From contig CABVDH010000001.1 in NCBI GenBank assembly GCA_902497065.1, positions 1-64,000 of the forward strand: a stretch of 64,000 bases of DNA, written 5' to 3'. The translations under genes were made by a program, and so were the position numbers. Under the pieces are notes generated by a model. That model made no database searches. It was given only the letters and a program-made list of their open reading frames with translations, and was not told the DNA's origin. Below, one piece after another: positions 50,758-59,450 of the stretch (positions within the stretch are counted from its first letter, which is position 1; every line of letters begins with the position of its first letter). Origin of the DNA: an uncultured Collinsella sp. (GTDB lineage: Bacteria > Actinomycetota > Coriobacteriia > Coriobacteriales > Coriobacteriaceae).

Positions 50758-52407
50758 TTAACGCTCGTAGATGAGGTTGCCTGCCAGGTAGGTGGCCTGA
50801 ACCTTGGTGGCTTGGAGCTCTTGGGGGTCAACGGTGAGCGGGTTTTGGTCCAGGACTACCAGGTCGGCGTACTTGCCGGGCTCCAAGCTGCCGAGGTTTT
50901 GCTCGTCGCCTGCCGCATAGGCACTTCCCAAGGTGTAGTTGCGCAGGGCCATTGCCGCGTCGATACGCTCGCTCGGTAACCAGCCGCCCTCGGGCCAGTG
51001 GCTTTTGGGGTCCTGGCGCGTGATAGCCGTGTAGAGCACATTCATGCTGGTAACGGGCGTGATAGGGCTGTCGGTGCCGAAGGCTTGTCGAATGCCGCGC
51101 TGCTTATAGGTCGCAAATGGCCACATGATGCGGCTGCGCTCCAGGCCCAGGTCGCGCTCCGGACCACCCGGATCGAGCGTGATATGGCAGGGCTGGCTCG
51201 AGGCAACCACGTCGAGCTTGCGCAGGCGGTCGATGTCCTCGGGCAGAAGGTTCTCCAGATGCTCGAGCGTGTTATGACCGTGCTGGGGCAGGCCGTAGAG
51301 CTTTGCCGCCTCCTCAAAGATATCGAGCGCGGCATGGATGGCACCGTCGCCGATGACGTGGATGCGCACGGTGTGGCCGCGCTCCGCGGCCGCCAGAACT
51401 AGCTTGCGCATGCGCTCGGCAGGAACCGTCAGGCGACCTTGATCGCCCTGGAAGCGCGGGTTGGTATAGGGCTCGGTGAGATATGCCGTGTGTTCGCTCG
51501 ACACGCCGTCGAAGAACTGCTTAAAGCCTGGCGCCGAGAGCAGCACGTTGTTCGCGTAACGGGTCTGTAGCTCTTCCAAGCGCGATTGGTCATCCAGCAG
51601 CGTGGGGAACAGATGGGCTCGGATGCCCAGCTTGCCGGCTGCCTGCAGTTTGTCGTAGACGTCGTCGCGGATAAAATCGCAACCCGGCATGGGCATGAGC
51701 GACATATCGCAGATCGAGGTGATGCCCTGCTCGGCCATACGCCTCATTTGATCGGCGTAAGCGCTTGCAATGCGATCCTCCCCCAGCCACTCAAGGCAGC
51801 GCGGCAGCAGCTGCATGGCAGCCGCCTCGTGAGCAATGCCCGTGAGCTCGCCGTTTGCGTCCTTGTCGTAGCTGCCGCCCGCCGGCGGCTCGCTGTCGCG
51901 CGTGACGCCGAGCGCCTCGAGTGCACGGCTGTTGAGCCAAAGCGTGTGCCCGTCGCCCGAATACATAACGCAGGGACGATCGGGGAATGCCGCATCGAGC
52001 GACGCCTTGGTTGGATGCTCGGGCGGGTCCCAACGGTAGTCGCGCCAGCCCTGCGTCACAACCCAAGCGTCGTCGGGCAGGTCCTGGGAAAACTCGAGCG
52101 CATGTTGCACCAGCGCCGCCTCGGACGTGCCCATATCCATGAGCATGTACGGCGAGGAACCGACCGAGGTATGGAAGAAGTGCAGATGAGCGTCATGGAA
52201 ACCGGGGCAGACAAACTGCTCGCCGTAGTCGATAACCGACGTGGCGGCGGGAGCGGCGGCGATCACGTCATCGGGCGCACCGACTGCGACGATACGGTCG
52301 CCTGCGATGGCAATCGCCAACTCGCGGGCGGTATCGATGCCGTCTTGCGCGGTAAAGACGTTCTTGGAGCGGATAATCCGATCGATATGTTGCATGGGCA
52401 TCCCCAT
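50758..52407 (-). CDS. Amidohydrolase family 3 (YtcJ-like) metal-dependent hydrolase
   Basis: About 549 aa cytosolic TIM-barrel hydrolase. The first metal motif is CPGFHDAHLHF (HxH), further His are in RIHVIGDGAIHAALD and SSQPCHITLD, and the catalytic Asp is likely in AFGTDSPI. The C-terminal small beta domain ends GKYADLVVLDQNPLTV. YtcJ relatives hydrolyse N-substituted amides or related compounds; the substrate is unknown. The start is one of three ATGs at 52407, 52401 and 52395; the last has GGGGA at good distance. It is divergent from the M20D gene, with about 155 bp between them. Confidence 0.87.
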   Translation of the reverse strand: MGMPMQHIDRIIRSKNVFTAQDGIDTARELAIAIAGDRIVAVGAPDDVIAAAPAATSVIDYGEQFVCPGFHDAHLHFFHTSVGSSPYMLMDMGTSEAALVQHALEFSQDLPDDAWVVTQGWRDYRWDPPEHPTKASLDAAFPDRPCVMYSGDGHTLWLNSRALEALGVTRDSEPPAGGSYDKDANGELTGIAHEAAAMQLLPRCLEWLGEDRIASAYADQMRRMAEQGITSICDMSLMPMPGCDFIRDDVYDKLQAAGKLGIRAHLFPTLLDDQSRLEELQTRYANNVLLSAPGFKQFFDGVSSEHTAYLTEPYTNPRFQGDQGRLTVPAERMRKLVLAAAERGHTVRIHVIGDGAIHAALDIFEEAAKLYGLPQHGHNTLEHLENLLPEDIDRLRKLDVVASSQPCHITLDPGGPERDLGLERSRIMWPFATYKQRGIRQAFGTDSPITPVTSMNVLYTAITRQDPKSHWPEGGWLPSERIDAAMALRNYTLGSAYAAGDEQNLGSLEPGKYADLVVLDQNPLTVDPQELQATKVQATYLAGNLIYER

Positions 52408-52563
52408 CTCTGGCAGGAAATTCAACACCCCCGAGTGTACTCCCCCACTCTTGTTACAAAACCCCAAGCGGCAAACGGCTGCTTTGCCACGCCAAGTGGC
52501 AGGTGTCATACTGGAGGGAGCCTGTACGATTTTGCGATCAACCCAGCAAGGAGCAAATCGATC

Positions 52564-54027
52564 ATGACGAAGACCAAGGCACAGCAGATCATGGCGGCAA
52601 CCGAGGTTCGCGCGGCTGACGACGTCACCGCAGCCATCAAAGATATCGCTACCGAGTTTGAACCCTATATCATCAAGCAGCGCCGGCACTTCCATAAGCA
52701 CCCGGAGCTGAGCCTCGCCGAGGAGCGCACGACCTCCGACATCGCCAACCAGCTCGATGCCATGAATATCCCCTACGAGCGTCCCCTTAAGACAGGCCTT
52801 GTGGCGACCCTTCGCGGCACCGCGCCCGACGCCTATCGCGAGGACGGCACGCCACGCCGCCGCATCCTGCTGCGCGCCGACATCGACGCCCTGCCCGTCA
52901 CCGAGCAGACCGGCGAAGAGTTCGCCAGCGTCAACGAGGGCTGCATGCACGCCTGCGGCCACGACTGCCATATCGCCATGATGCTCGGAACGCTGCAAAT
53001 CCTGCGCCATATGACCGACGACATCCACGGCGAAGTCCGCATCGTATTCCAGCCCAGCGAGGAAAACGGCCAGGGCGCCAAGCTCATGATCGGCACGGGT
53101 GTGCTCGACGGCGTCGATGGCGCCTACGCCGCGCACATCTGGAGTGAGGTCGACGCCGGCACCGTGAGCTGCGAGCCCGGTCCGCGCATGGCCAATACCG
53201 ACTGGTTCCGCATCGACGTCCGCGGCACCTCATGCCACGGCGCCATGCCCCAGCGCGGCCACGACGCCGTCATGGTTGCCGCCGAGATCGTCAACGCCCT
53301 GCAGACCATCGTTTCGCGCGAGATCAGCCCCTACGAGCCGGCCGTCATCACCGTCGGCGAGCTGCATGGCGGCACCGCGCGCAACGTTATCGCCGGCACG
53401 GCCTACCTCGCCGGCACGGTGCGCACCTACGGCGATTCGACCCACGAGGAAATGCCGGAGCTTATGCGCCGCATCGTGGAGCATACCGCGGCCGCCTTGG
53501 GCGCCGAGGCAGAGCTCACCGACTACACCATCGCCAACTACAAGGTCGAAAACGACGCCGCCTCGAGCGAGCGCTGCCGTCAGGCTGTAATCAAGTGCCT
53601 GGGCCCCACCGGCCAAGGCCATTATCGCGGCACGCTTTCGGGCGAGGATTTTTCGGAGTACCTGCGTCGCGTACCGGGCGTGCTCGCCTTTGTAGGTACG
53701 CGCAACCCCAAGATTGGCGCCACGTACGCCCAACATTCCTGCTTCTACAAGATCGACGAGACCGTGCTGGCAAAGGGCTCCATGGTGGCCGCCCAGTATG
53801 CTATCGACTTTTTGGCCGAGCCCACGCAAGAGGAGCTCGACGGCCCCGCGATTACCGCGGTCGCCGAAACCAACCCCGATCTGGCCGCCAAGTTGCGCTC
53901 TGCCAAGGCGACGACCGCCGAGGCTCGCGACGCCATCCATGATGCCCGAACGGCTCGCCATGCCGCGATCAAGGGCATCCACGACGCACGCGCTGCTGCA
54001 CGCCGCGAGGAGAAGCACGACGAGTAG
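52564..54027 (+). CDS. M20D-family amidohydrolase / N-acyl-amino-acid hydrolase
   Basis: 487 aa. Metal site: ACGHDCHIAMM (Cys and His ligands), FQPSEENGQGA (catalytic Glu), HIWSE, and a late HSCFYKID. SCHGAMPQRGHDAV begins the dimerisation-domain motif. Related enzymes include hippurate hydrolase and indole-acetyl-amino-acid hydrolases. The C-terminal ~75 residues past the catalytic domain are an unusual Ala/Arg/His-rich helical tail with DARxA repeats. AAGGAG lies upstream of the ATG; the open frame extends farther upstream, but across the neighbouring gene's strand. Confidence 0.88.
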   Translation: MTKTKAQQIMAATEVRAADDVTAAIKDIATEFEPYIIKQRRHFHKHPELSLAEERTTSDIANQLDAMNIPYERPLKTGLVATLRGTAPDAYREDGTPRRRILLRADIDALPVTEQTGEEFASVNEGCMHACGHDCHIAMMLGTLQILRHMTDDIHGEVRIVFQPSEENGQGAKLMIGTGVLDGVDGAYAAHIWSEVDAGTVSCEPGPRMANTDWFRIDVRGTSCHGAMPQRGHDAVMVAAEIVNALQTIVSREISPYEPAVITVGELHGGTARNVIAGTAYLAGTVRTYGDSTHEEMPELMRRIVEHTAAALGAEAELTDYTIANYKVENDAASSERCRQAVIKCLGPTGQGHYRGTLSGEDFSEYLRRVPGVLAFVGTRNPKIGATYAQHSCFYKIDETVLAKGSMVAAQYAIDFLAEPTQEELDGPAITAVAETNPDLAAKLRSAKATTAEARDAIHDARTARHAAIKGIHDARAAARREEKHDE

Positions 54028-54072
54028 TCGATTCGCTGGCATCTCGCAGTCATAGCCACATCGCGATGTCAA

Positions 54073-54108
54073 AGCGGGGGCGGACGTTTCGACACGTCCG
54101 CCCCCGCT
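54073..54108. terminator. Terminator between M20D gene and zinc-ribbon membrane gene
   Basis: AGCGGGGGCGGACGT (54073-54087) pairs perfectly with ACGTCCGCCCCCGCT (54094-54108). It lies between convergent genes. Confidence 0.85.
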
Positions 54109-54158
54109 CATTTATCAAGCGCTATTTCTAGCCCGTCCCCAAATAGCAGGCGGCGTGG

Positions 54159-55451
54159 CTACTCGTCCTGCGGGCCCCCATCGGAGCTTGGCTCGGACGC
54201 GGATTCCGGGTCCGTCATGGGCGCAGGCTCAGGCGCAGGCTCGGACTCAGATGCCGTCTCAGGCTCGGGCGCCGGTTCAGACTCGGGCGCCGGCTCAGGC
54301 TCGGTCGCGGGAGCGGGTACAGGTGCCGGCGAAGCATCCGGAGCACCGTAACCCGAAGGAGCGGACTTCTTCTCGAAGGGCAACACAAAAGTCAGGACGT
54401 CGTCCTTGTCCTCATCGGCCCATTCGCTTGCATAACGTGCAGCCCAATAGCCAACGGCACGGTGCTTGAGCATCTTGCCAAAGACCGTAAGGAACACCGT
54501 GACGAATGCAATCAGCACCAGGAACAATACGAGCGTGACACCACCGGCGGTAACAATCGCCTCGATACCCGTGGGGCGATAGTAATAGCCGTACGCGCCA
54601 ATTCCGGCGATGGCACCAAAGACAGCTGTCAAGATCCACGTAATGGCGTTGGAAACCAGGCCCGTCAAAAACTCGGGAAGGAACGAAGCACAGAACAGCT
54701 TGGTCTTGTTGTGCTTAAAGGCCGCCCAGACCTTATCGAGCGAAAACGCGCTCTCGACGCGCCCGGTCACCGCAAAGTGCATCACGGCAATGTCGGCGAA
54801 CATCTTAAAGAAGACACCCAGAATCGCCGAGGCAATTAGCGCCAGGACAAGCAGGCCAAGCGAGCCAAACAGCGCAGCCTCGAGCGCATAAGAGCCGTAA
54901 TAAGAATACGAGCCCGCGGCGCCAATTACCACGCCCTCCACCAGCGAAAGCACTACACCGATAATGGGAATGGCAGCGATAACCTCGAGCACGACCGAAA
55001 TAACGCTCGAAAAGATTCCGAGACCAAACGACGTGGAACGCATCAACGGACGACCCATGCCGTCATCGATCTTAAGCGACAGGTCGCGACCCCACTCGAT
55101 GCCAAAGCCCGAACCGCACACGCTCGCCACGTAGGCAGCCAAAAAGCCGATGGCAGCCGCAATACCGCCGATAACGGGGATGAACAGCACGAGTACCGAC
55201 ACGACACAGATAAGCGCCGGCAAAAAGGCAATCTGGCACACGCGCTGCAGCACGCCCGGAGTCTTGGTCATATCCTCAAACGCCTGAGCCGTGCAGCCCT
55301 TGGACGCGTTCGCGACAGGTTGAGGAACAAACTGCTGAGGCTGAGGCTGACCCTGAGGGGCGGAAGCTGCAGCACCGGCATTGGGGGCACCACACACGCC
55401 GCAGAACTTGTCGTTATCGCCCATGGGGGCGCCACACTGCGAACAGAACAT
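54159..55451 (-). CDS. Zinc-ribbon DUF4013-like membrane protein
   Basis: 430 aa. The N-terminal zinc ribbon is MFCSQCGAPMGDNDKFCGVC (four Cys in CxxC pairs). A Gln/Pro linker follows, then about six membrane helices (residues about 75-340) in a DUF4013-like arrangement. The C-terminus is a long acidic Pro-Glu-Ser-Ala repeat (EPEPAPESEPAPEPE). The function is unknown; similar proteins are common in gut Actinobacteria. The start at 55451 was chosen because GAAGGG lies 9 nt upstream, while the ATG three codons earlier directly touches that site. Confidence 0.82.
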   Translation of the reverse strand: MFCSQCGAPMGDNDKFCGVCGAPNAGAAASAPQGQPQPQQFVPQPVANASKGCTAQAFEDMTKTPGVLQRVCQIAFLPALICVVSVLVLFIPVIGGIAAAIGFLAAYVASVCGSGFGIEWGRDLSLKIDDGMGRPLMRSTSFGLGIFSSVISVVLEVIAAIPIIGVVLSLVEGVVIGAAGSYSYYGSYALEAALFGSLGLLVLALIASAILGVFFKMFADIAVMHFAVTGRVESAFSLDKVWAAFKHNKTKLFCASFLPEFLTGLVSNAITWILTAVFGAIAGIGAYGYYYRPTGIEAIVTAGGVTLVLFLVLIAFVTVFLTVFGKMLKHRAVGYWAARYASEWADEDKDDVLTFVLPFEKKSAPSGYGAPDASPAPVPAPATEPEPAPESEPAPEPETASESEPAPEPAPMTDPESASEPSSDGGPQDE

Positions 55452-55601
55452 CGAAATCATCCCTTCGTATCTAGAGCGAATCACCTGGATCGCAAACGAT
55501 GTCATTGGCATCATTATCGCCCAATGTGGGGACAAATACTCTTAGATGACGTATTTGCAACGCGCGAGGCGCTTTTCGATTGTTTGATGAGTGCGTCCGC
55601 G

Positions 55602-56624
55602 TTAGTTCGTTCCGCGGAAACCCTTGCCGACGATCTCGGAGCTGTCGACGATCGTGATAAAGGCACCCGGATCGACCTCGCGCGCATAACGGCGCAGCTG
55701 CACGGCCTCGCGACGGCTCAGCACGCTCATGATCACCGTCACGCACTTGCCCGAGAAGGCACCGTAGCCGCGACTGATGGTCGCCGTGCGGTTGAGATGC
55801 TTGACGATAAACTCCTCGACCTTAAGGGGCTCGGAACAAATGATCGTGCAGACCTTACGAAGATGAATGCTCTCGATGGCCTTGTCGACCACAAGCGTCT
55901 TGGCAAACAGGCCGAGCACGCAATACAGACCGATACGCGGACCATACAAAAAGGCCGCGATGGTCACGATGCCGATATCGACCAGCAACAGCGCGCGACC
56001 AATCTCGAGTGTGGTACGGCGTTTGAGGATCATAGCGAGGATGTCCGTGCCGCCCGTCGAGGCGCCGATATCAAAGACGATGGCGCTGCCGAGCGCCGGC
56101 AGAATCACGGCAAAGCACAGGTCGAGCCACATATCGCCCGTCATCGAGACACTGGTCGGGATAAAGAGCTCGAAAAGCGAAACATAGGCGGACAGCGCAA
56201 ACGAGGCGAAGACACTCCACAGAATTGCCTTGCGCTCCAAAAAGATAAAGCCCAAAACGACGAGAACCGCGTTGATAATCCACATAAAGACGCCGACGGG
56301 CAGGGTCGGGAACAGCGTGGACAGAATAACCGACACGCCCGAGGTGCCGCCAAAAGCAAAGTGATTAGGGGTTTTAAACGCAACGATGGCAAAAGCCGTA
56401 AGAATCAGGCCCAGATTGAGCTCGGCGAAAAAGCGCGGGAAGCCTGGCTCCTGGCTACGCTTTTGGCCGGCACGCTCGCCGCGCTCGATATCGGTGCGAT
56501 CAACCACGCGCTCCATCGGCACCACGGGAGGACGATGTACCTCCTCGGCAGCTCGCGATGCCGCCTCTGCCGCGGCAGCCTCAATCGCCCATGCCTGGCT
56601 TTCTGTTTCGTGCTCGTCAGCCAT
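55602..56624 (-). CDS. YitT family membrane protein (DUF161 + DUF2179)
   Basis: 340 aa. A charged N-terminal tail (about 1-65) precedes five membrane helices carrying NHFAFGGTSGVSVIL and DIGASTGGTDILAMIL, the two repeated DUF161 motifs. The cytosolic C-terminal DUF2179 domain (about 255-335) contains ISRGYGAFSGKCVTVIMSVL. YitT proteins are widespread in Gram-positive bacteria and of unknown transport function. The start has GAGGGG about 9 nt upstream. Confidence 0.9.
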   Translation of the reverse strand: MADEHETESQAWAIEAAAAEAASRAAEEVHRPPVVPMERVVDRTDIERGERAGQKRSQEPGFPRFFAELNLGLILTAFAIVAFKTPNHFAFGGTSGVSVILSTLFPTLPVGVFMWIINAVLVVLGFIFLERKAILWSVFASFALSAYVSLFELFIPTSVSMTGDMWLDLCFAVILPALGSAIVFDIGASTGGTDILAMILKRRTTLEIGRALLLVDIGIVTIAAFLYGPRIGLYCVLGLFAKTLVVDKAIESIHLRKVCTIICSEPLKVEEFIVKHLNRTATISRGYGAFSGKCVTVIMSVLSRREAVQLRRYAREVDPGAFITIVDSSEIVGKGFRGTN

Positions 56625-56740
56625 TACGGCAACCCCTCGTTAACAATTTGGAAACAATGCGCCCATTAGGGTAACGCGGAACACGACGATTGCAACCCCT
56701 AGTTAGACGAGCGGTATGCCTACATCGGGGACATACAAAT

Positions 56741-56778
56741 AACGGCCGGCCGCACATACATCCGTGCGGCCGGCCGTT
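56741..56778 (-). terminator. Terminator of the amaP-DUF2273-gls24 operon
   Basis: AACGGCCGGCCGCAC (56741-56755) pairs perfectly with GTGCGGCCGGCCGTT (56764-56778), followed on the minus strand by atttgtatg. It lies 52 nt past the gls24 stop. Confidence 0.75.
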
Positions 56779-56794
56779 TGACGTTTTCGCAGAT

Positions 56795-56831
56795 AAAACC
56801 TGCCAAAATAAACATCCCTTTTTGGTAGGTT
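56795..56831 (-). repeat. Stop-codon-embedded hairpin, after gls24
   Basis: On the minus strand the TAA stop begins the stem AACCTACCAAAA, which pairs with TTTTGGCAGGTT. The core is AGGGATG, a variant of the GGGACAGG found in the others. Confidence 0.8.
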
Positions 56832-57351
56832 ACTCGTGCTGGTTGGTGCGGTGCTCGTACTCCTCGGGGGTGATGACATCCTCGATGCGCAGGTTGACGC
56901 CTGCCACCTCAAGACCGGTCATCGCGGCCAGACGCTCGGTCACGCGCGCCTTAACGTCGTCGAAAATCGCGGGCGCGTAGGCGCCGTACTCGATAATGAC
57001 GGAAATGTTGACGACCACGCGGTTGTCATCGGTGACCTCGACCGTCACGCCCTTGGTCAGGTTCTCGGCACCAAACTGCTCCTGCACAAAGTGCATGAGG
57101 TTGCCCTTCATGCCCAGGACGTGCGGCACCTCGCGGGTGGCCATGGCGACGATCTTCTCGATCACGCCGTTGGAATAGGTCAGCGAATCCTCGGACTCGT
57201 CCACTTCCTCATCATCCTCGTCCGCATCGTCTGCGGGCTCGGCCTCGACGAGTGCCTCGTCCTCGAGCGTAATGTCCTCGGCCTCGGCGGCGACGGTCTC
57301 GTCTGCCTCGAGCTCGGTATCGGCCACATCGACCTTCGTGTTAAAAGCCAT
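56830..57351 (-). CDS. Asp23/Gls24 family envelope stress protein
   Basis: 173 aa. The N-terminal 55 residues are extremely acidic (Glu/Asp-rich, e.g. DDADEDDEEVDESED). The core Gls24 domain follows: YSNGVIEKIVAMATREVPHV, VEVTDDNRVVVNISVIIEYG and AGVNLRIEDVITP. Family members form a membrane-associated sheet anchored by AmaP and relate to cell-envelope stress and alkaline shock. It is third in the amaP-DUF2273-gls24 operon. AAGGAGG precedes the start. The long acidic head is not part of the usual family. Confidence 0.9.
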   Translation of the reverse strand: MAFNTKVDVADTELEADETVAAEAEDITLEDEALVEAEPADDADEDDEEVDESEDSLTYSNGVIEKIVAMATREVPHVLGMKGNLMHFVQEQFGAENLTKGVTVEVTDDNRVVVNISVIIEYGAYAPAIFDDVKARVTERLAAMTGLEVAGVNLRIEDVITPEEYEHRTNQHE

Positions 57352-57395
57352 GGTTCCTCCTTATGCCCACCGCACACGCGGCGGTCGAATACATG

Positions 57396-57773
57396 CTAGC
57401 GGCCGCTAAACAGACGACCGAAGAAGTTGACGATCCCGTTCTCGCCGTCACGGATCTGGCCAATCACGGCACCGATCAGTACAAAGAATGCGATGACGAG
57501 CGTATCCCACAGGCCGAGCGTGAGCACCAGTACGGCGAGCACAAAACCAGCGACGGCTCCAAGCGTGGTATTGGGATGACGGACGGCATAGCTCCAGATG
57601 GCTGCCCCCGTACCCTTGATGAGACCCATGGCCTCATCAAAATCATTGGCGACCGCGTCATGCGACTCGGTACCCTCCACCTTGGGATCGACGACCTCGC
57701 TAGCCGGCGCAGCGCTCTGATCGATAGTCAGGCGCGGAGTGCGGACGGTCTTGTCTTGATTGGTATCACTCAC
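57396..57773 (-). CDS. DUF2273 small membrane protein of the Gls24/AmaP operon
   Basis: 125 aa. A polar N-terminal 55 residues is followed by two close membrane helices (TTLGAVAGFVLAVLVLTLG and LWDTLVIAFFVLIGAVIGQI) and the sequence NFFGRLFSGR. This is the DUF2273 pattern found next to Asp23/Gls24 genes. Its GTG start overlaps the TGA of amaP in the GGTGAGTGA junction, so it is translationally coupled. It probably helps anchor Gls24 at the membrane. Confidence 0.85.
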   Translation of the reverse strand: MSDTNQDKTVRTPRLTIDQSAAPASEVVDPKVEGTESHDAVANDFDEAMGLIKGTGAAIWSYAVRHPNTTLGAVAGFVLAVLVLTLGLWDTLVIAFFVLIGAVIGQIRDGENGIVNFFGRLFSGR

Positions 57774-58311
57774 CGGAAACCTCCACGGTCTGGACGGTAG
57801 TCTTGGACGGCAAAAAACGAACGCGCGCAGTCGTGCCCGGCGTGCCGAGCATGGTGTCGCAGGCCTCCTCGATACGTTGCTGCATCGCGGCCGCAAGGGA
57901 GGCCACATCCCGGTCGTCGAGCGCGATGGCGTCGACCTTAAAACGGACGCGCGATTCGTCGGAGCCCTGCACGCGCGCCTCGACATGCTCGACCATCACG
58001 CGGTCGTCGCGCTCTGCCGCGGTGCGAGCACACGAGGAGAGGGCAGCGAGCGTGACCTCGATATTACGCTCCCCCGCCGGATGCACGCAGGACGGCTCGC
58101 GACGAGCAAACATCAGGCGGAAGAAACACACGAGCACGCCGAGCGCCACGACACCGCCGCACGCCGTAACAACGATGCGAGGCAGCGGATCGCGCATCAG
58201 CAGCATAAAGCGATAGGTATATGGCCCCCAAAACTGGCAGACCAACGTACCCAGCGCCACAACGGCGGCGACAAGATACACGATCGCCAGGGCTCGTTTG
58301 AGCACGCGCAT
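57766..58311 (-). CDS. amaP: Alkaline shock response membrane anchor protein AmaP
   Basis: 181 aa. Two N-terminal membrane helices (ALAIVYLVAAVVALGTLVC and IVVTACGGVVALGVLVCFF) are followed by a cytosolic domain of about 110 residues with the AmaP pattern: NIEVTLAAL, RVRFKVDAIALDD and TARVRFLPS. AmaP anchors Asp23/Gls24 at the cytoplasmic membrane. It is first in its operon, with AGGGAG upstream. The two partner genes directly downstream support the call. Confidence 0.85.
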   Translation of the reverse strand: MRVLKRALAIVYLVAAVVALGTLVCQFWGPYTYRFMLLMRDPLPRIVVTACGGVVALGVLVCFFRLMFARREPSCVHPAGERNIEVTLAALSSCARTAAERDDRVMVEHVEARVQGSDESRVRFKVDAIALDDRDVASLAAAMQQRIEEACDTMLGTPGTTARVRFLPSKTTVQTVEVSGE

Positions 58312-58365
58312 GCGGCGCTCCCTTCAAATCTCGATCCAAGGAATGCAAAACGATTCGCATCATTA

Positions 58366-58409
58366 TAAAAGAGCCGGGTCCGGTGCCTCATTGCACGCGG
58401 ATCCGGCTC
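58366..58409 (-). terminator. Intrinsic terminator of yebC
   Basis: GAGCCGG (58371-58377) pairs with CCGGCTC (58403-58409) with further inner pairing (TCCG/CGGA). On the minus strand it is followed by TTTTATAA. It lies 69 nt past the yebC stop, before amaP. Confidence 0.8.
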
Positions 58410-58478
58410 ATCTATTCCACGAGGCTTGCATGCTCGCTTCATTATGCCCAGATATGCACGGCTCAATCCGTGCGGGCG

Positions 58479-59285
58479 CTACTCCTCCTCGAGGGCAGCG
58501 ATGACCTCGTCGGTCATGTCCATGGTGCTGTAGACGTCCTGGACGTCGTCGAGCTCCTCGAGACGGTCGATGAGGCGCTGAACCTTCTTGGCGTCGGCAC
58601 CGGAGACCTCGGTCGGGGTGGTCGGGACCATGGTGGTCTCGGAGCCCTTGACCTGGACGCCCTGCTCCTCGAGCGCCTTGGAGACAGCCATGACCTCGTT
58701 GGCAGTAGTCCAGACGATCCACTCCTCGCCGGCGTCCTCGTAGTCCTCGCCACCGGCCTCGGCGATGGCCATCATGAACTCATCCTCGTCACCGGCAGCA
58801 CCGTTGGCGATCATGGTCTCCTTCTTGGCGTTCTCGTCCAGGATCTCCTTGGCGACGACGATCTGACCCTTGCGCTCAAACTGGAAGGCGACGGAGCCGG
58901 AGGTGCCCAGGTTGCCACCAGCGTGGGAAAAGGCGGAACGGACGTCGGCAGCGGTGCGGTTGCGGTTGTCGGTCAGGCAGTCGACGTAGACGGCGACACC
59001 GGCGGGACCGTAGCCCTCGTACACAATGTTCTCGTAGACGGCGGCGTCGGCACCCGAACCAAAGGCCTTATCGATAGCGGACTTGATCTTGTCCTTAGGC
59101 ATGGACTGAGCCTTGGCCTTGGCGACGGCAGCGGCGAGGCTGGCGTTGTTCTCGGGCAGCGGGTCGCCGCCGAGACGGGCAGCAACGGTGATGTTGCGGC
59201 TGAGCTTGGAGAAGAGGGCGGAACGCTTGGCGTCCTGCGCGCCCTTACGATGCTTGGTTGTGGCCCACTTAGAGTGTCCGGACAT
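58479..59285 (-). CDS. yebC: YebC/PmpR family (TACO1-like) regulatory protein
   Basis: 268 aa. The family start SGHSKWATTKHRKGAQDAKR is near-canonical (MAGHSKWANIKHRK). YEGYGPAGVAVYVDCLTDNR and VRSAFSHAGGNLGTSGSVAF follow, and three-domain YebC length is maintained. Proposed roles are transcriptional regulation and, more recently, relief of ribosome stalling; which applies here is unknown. AGGAG precedes the start. The gene appears monocistronic. Confidence 0.94.
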   Translation of the reverse strand: MSGHSKWATTKHRKGAQDAKRSALFSKLSRNITVAARLGGDPLPENNASLAAAVAKAKAQSMPKDKIKSAIDKAFGSGADAAVYENIVYEGYGPAGVAVYVDCLTDNRNRTAADVRSAFSHAGGNLGTSGSVAFQFERKGQIVVAKEILDENAKKETMIANGAAGDEDEFMMAIAEAGGEDYEDAGEEWIVWTTANEVMAVSKALEEQGVQVKGSETTMVPTTPTEVSGADAKKVQRLIDRLEELDDVQDVYSTMDMTDEVIAALEEE

Positions 59286-59416
59286 ACGTGTCTCCTATCG
59301 GTTTCGACCTAAAGCCCAGCGCAGATGCTCGGGCAATATAAACAAACGTCGTTATGATATACCTACTGGCCTGCGAGATAAACCCCAAAATGAAGGCGTC
59401 GTGATGATGCAGCCCC

Positions 59417-59449
59417 TTGGTGCAAAGTAACCTGTCCCCTTTGCACCAA
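59417..59449 (-). repeat. Stop-codon-adjacent hairpin (GGGACAGG core), after the DUF6020 gene
   Basis: On the minus strand the TAA stop is followed, after one T, by TTGGTGCAAAGGGGACAGG and a pairing arm TTTGCACCAA. It is nearly identical to the element after thrE (23395-23428). Confidence 0.85.
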
Positions 59450-59450
59450 A

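Noticed and set aside
51586..52563. N-terminal extension of the M20D hydrolase
   Set aside because: The upstream frame is antisense to the YtcJ-like gene; AAGGAG before 52564 and the usual N-terminus mark the true start.
52408..53136. N-terminal extension of the YtcJ-like hydrolase
   Set aside because: The extra 240 codons run antisense through the M20D gene and match nothing; the ATG cluster at 52395-52407 gives the normal N-terminus.
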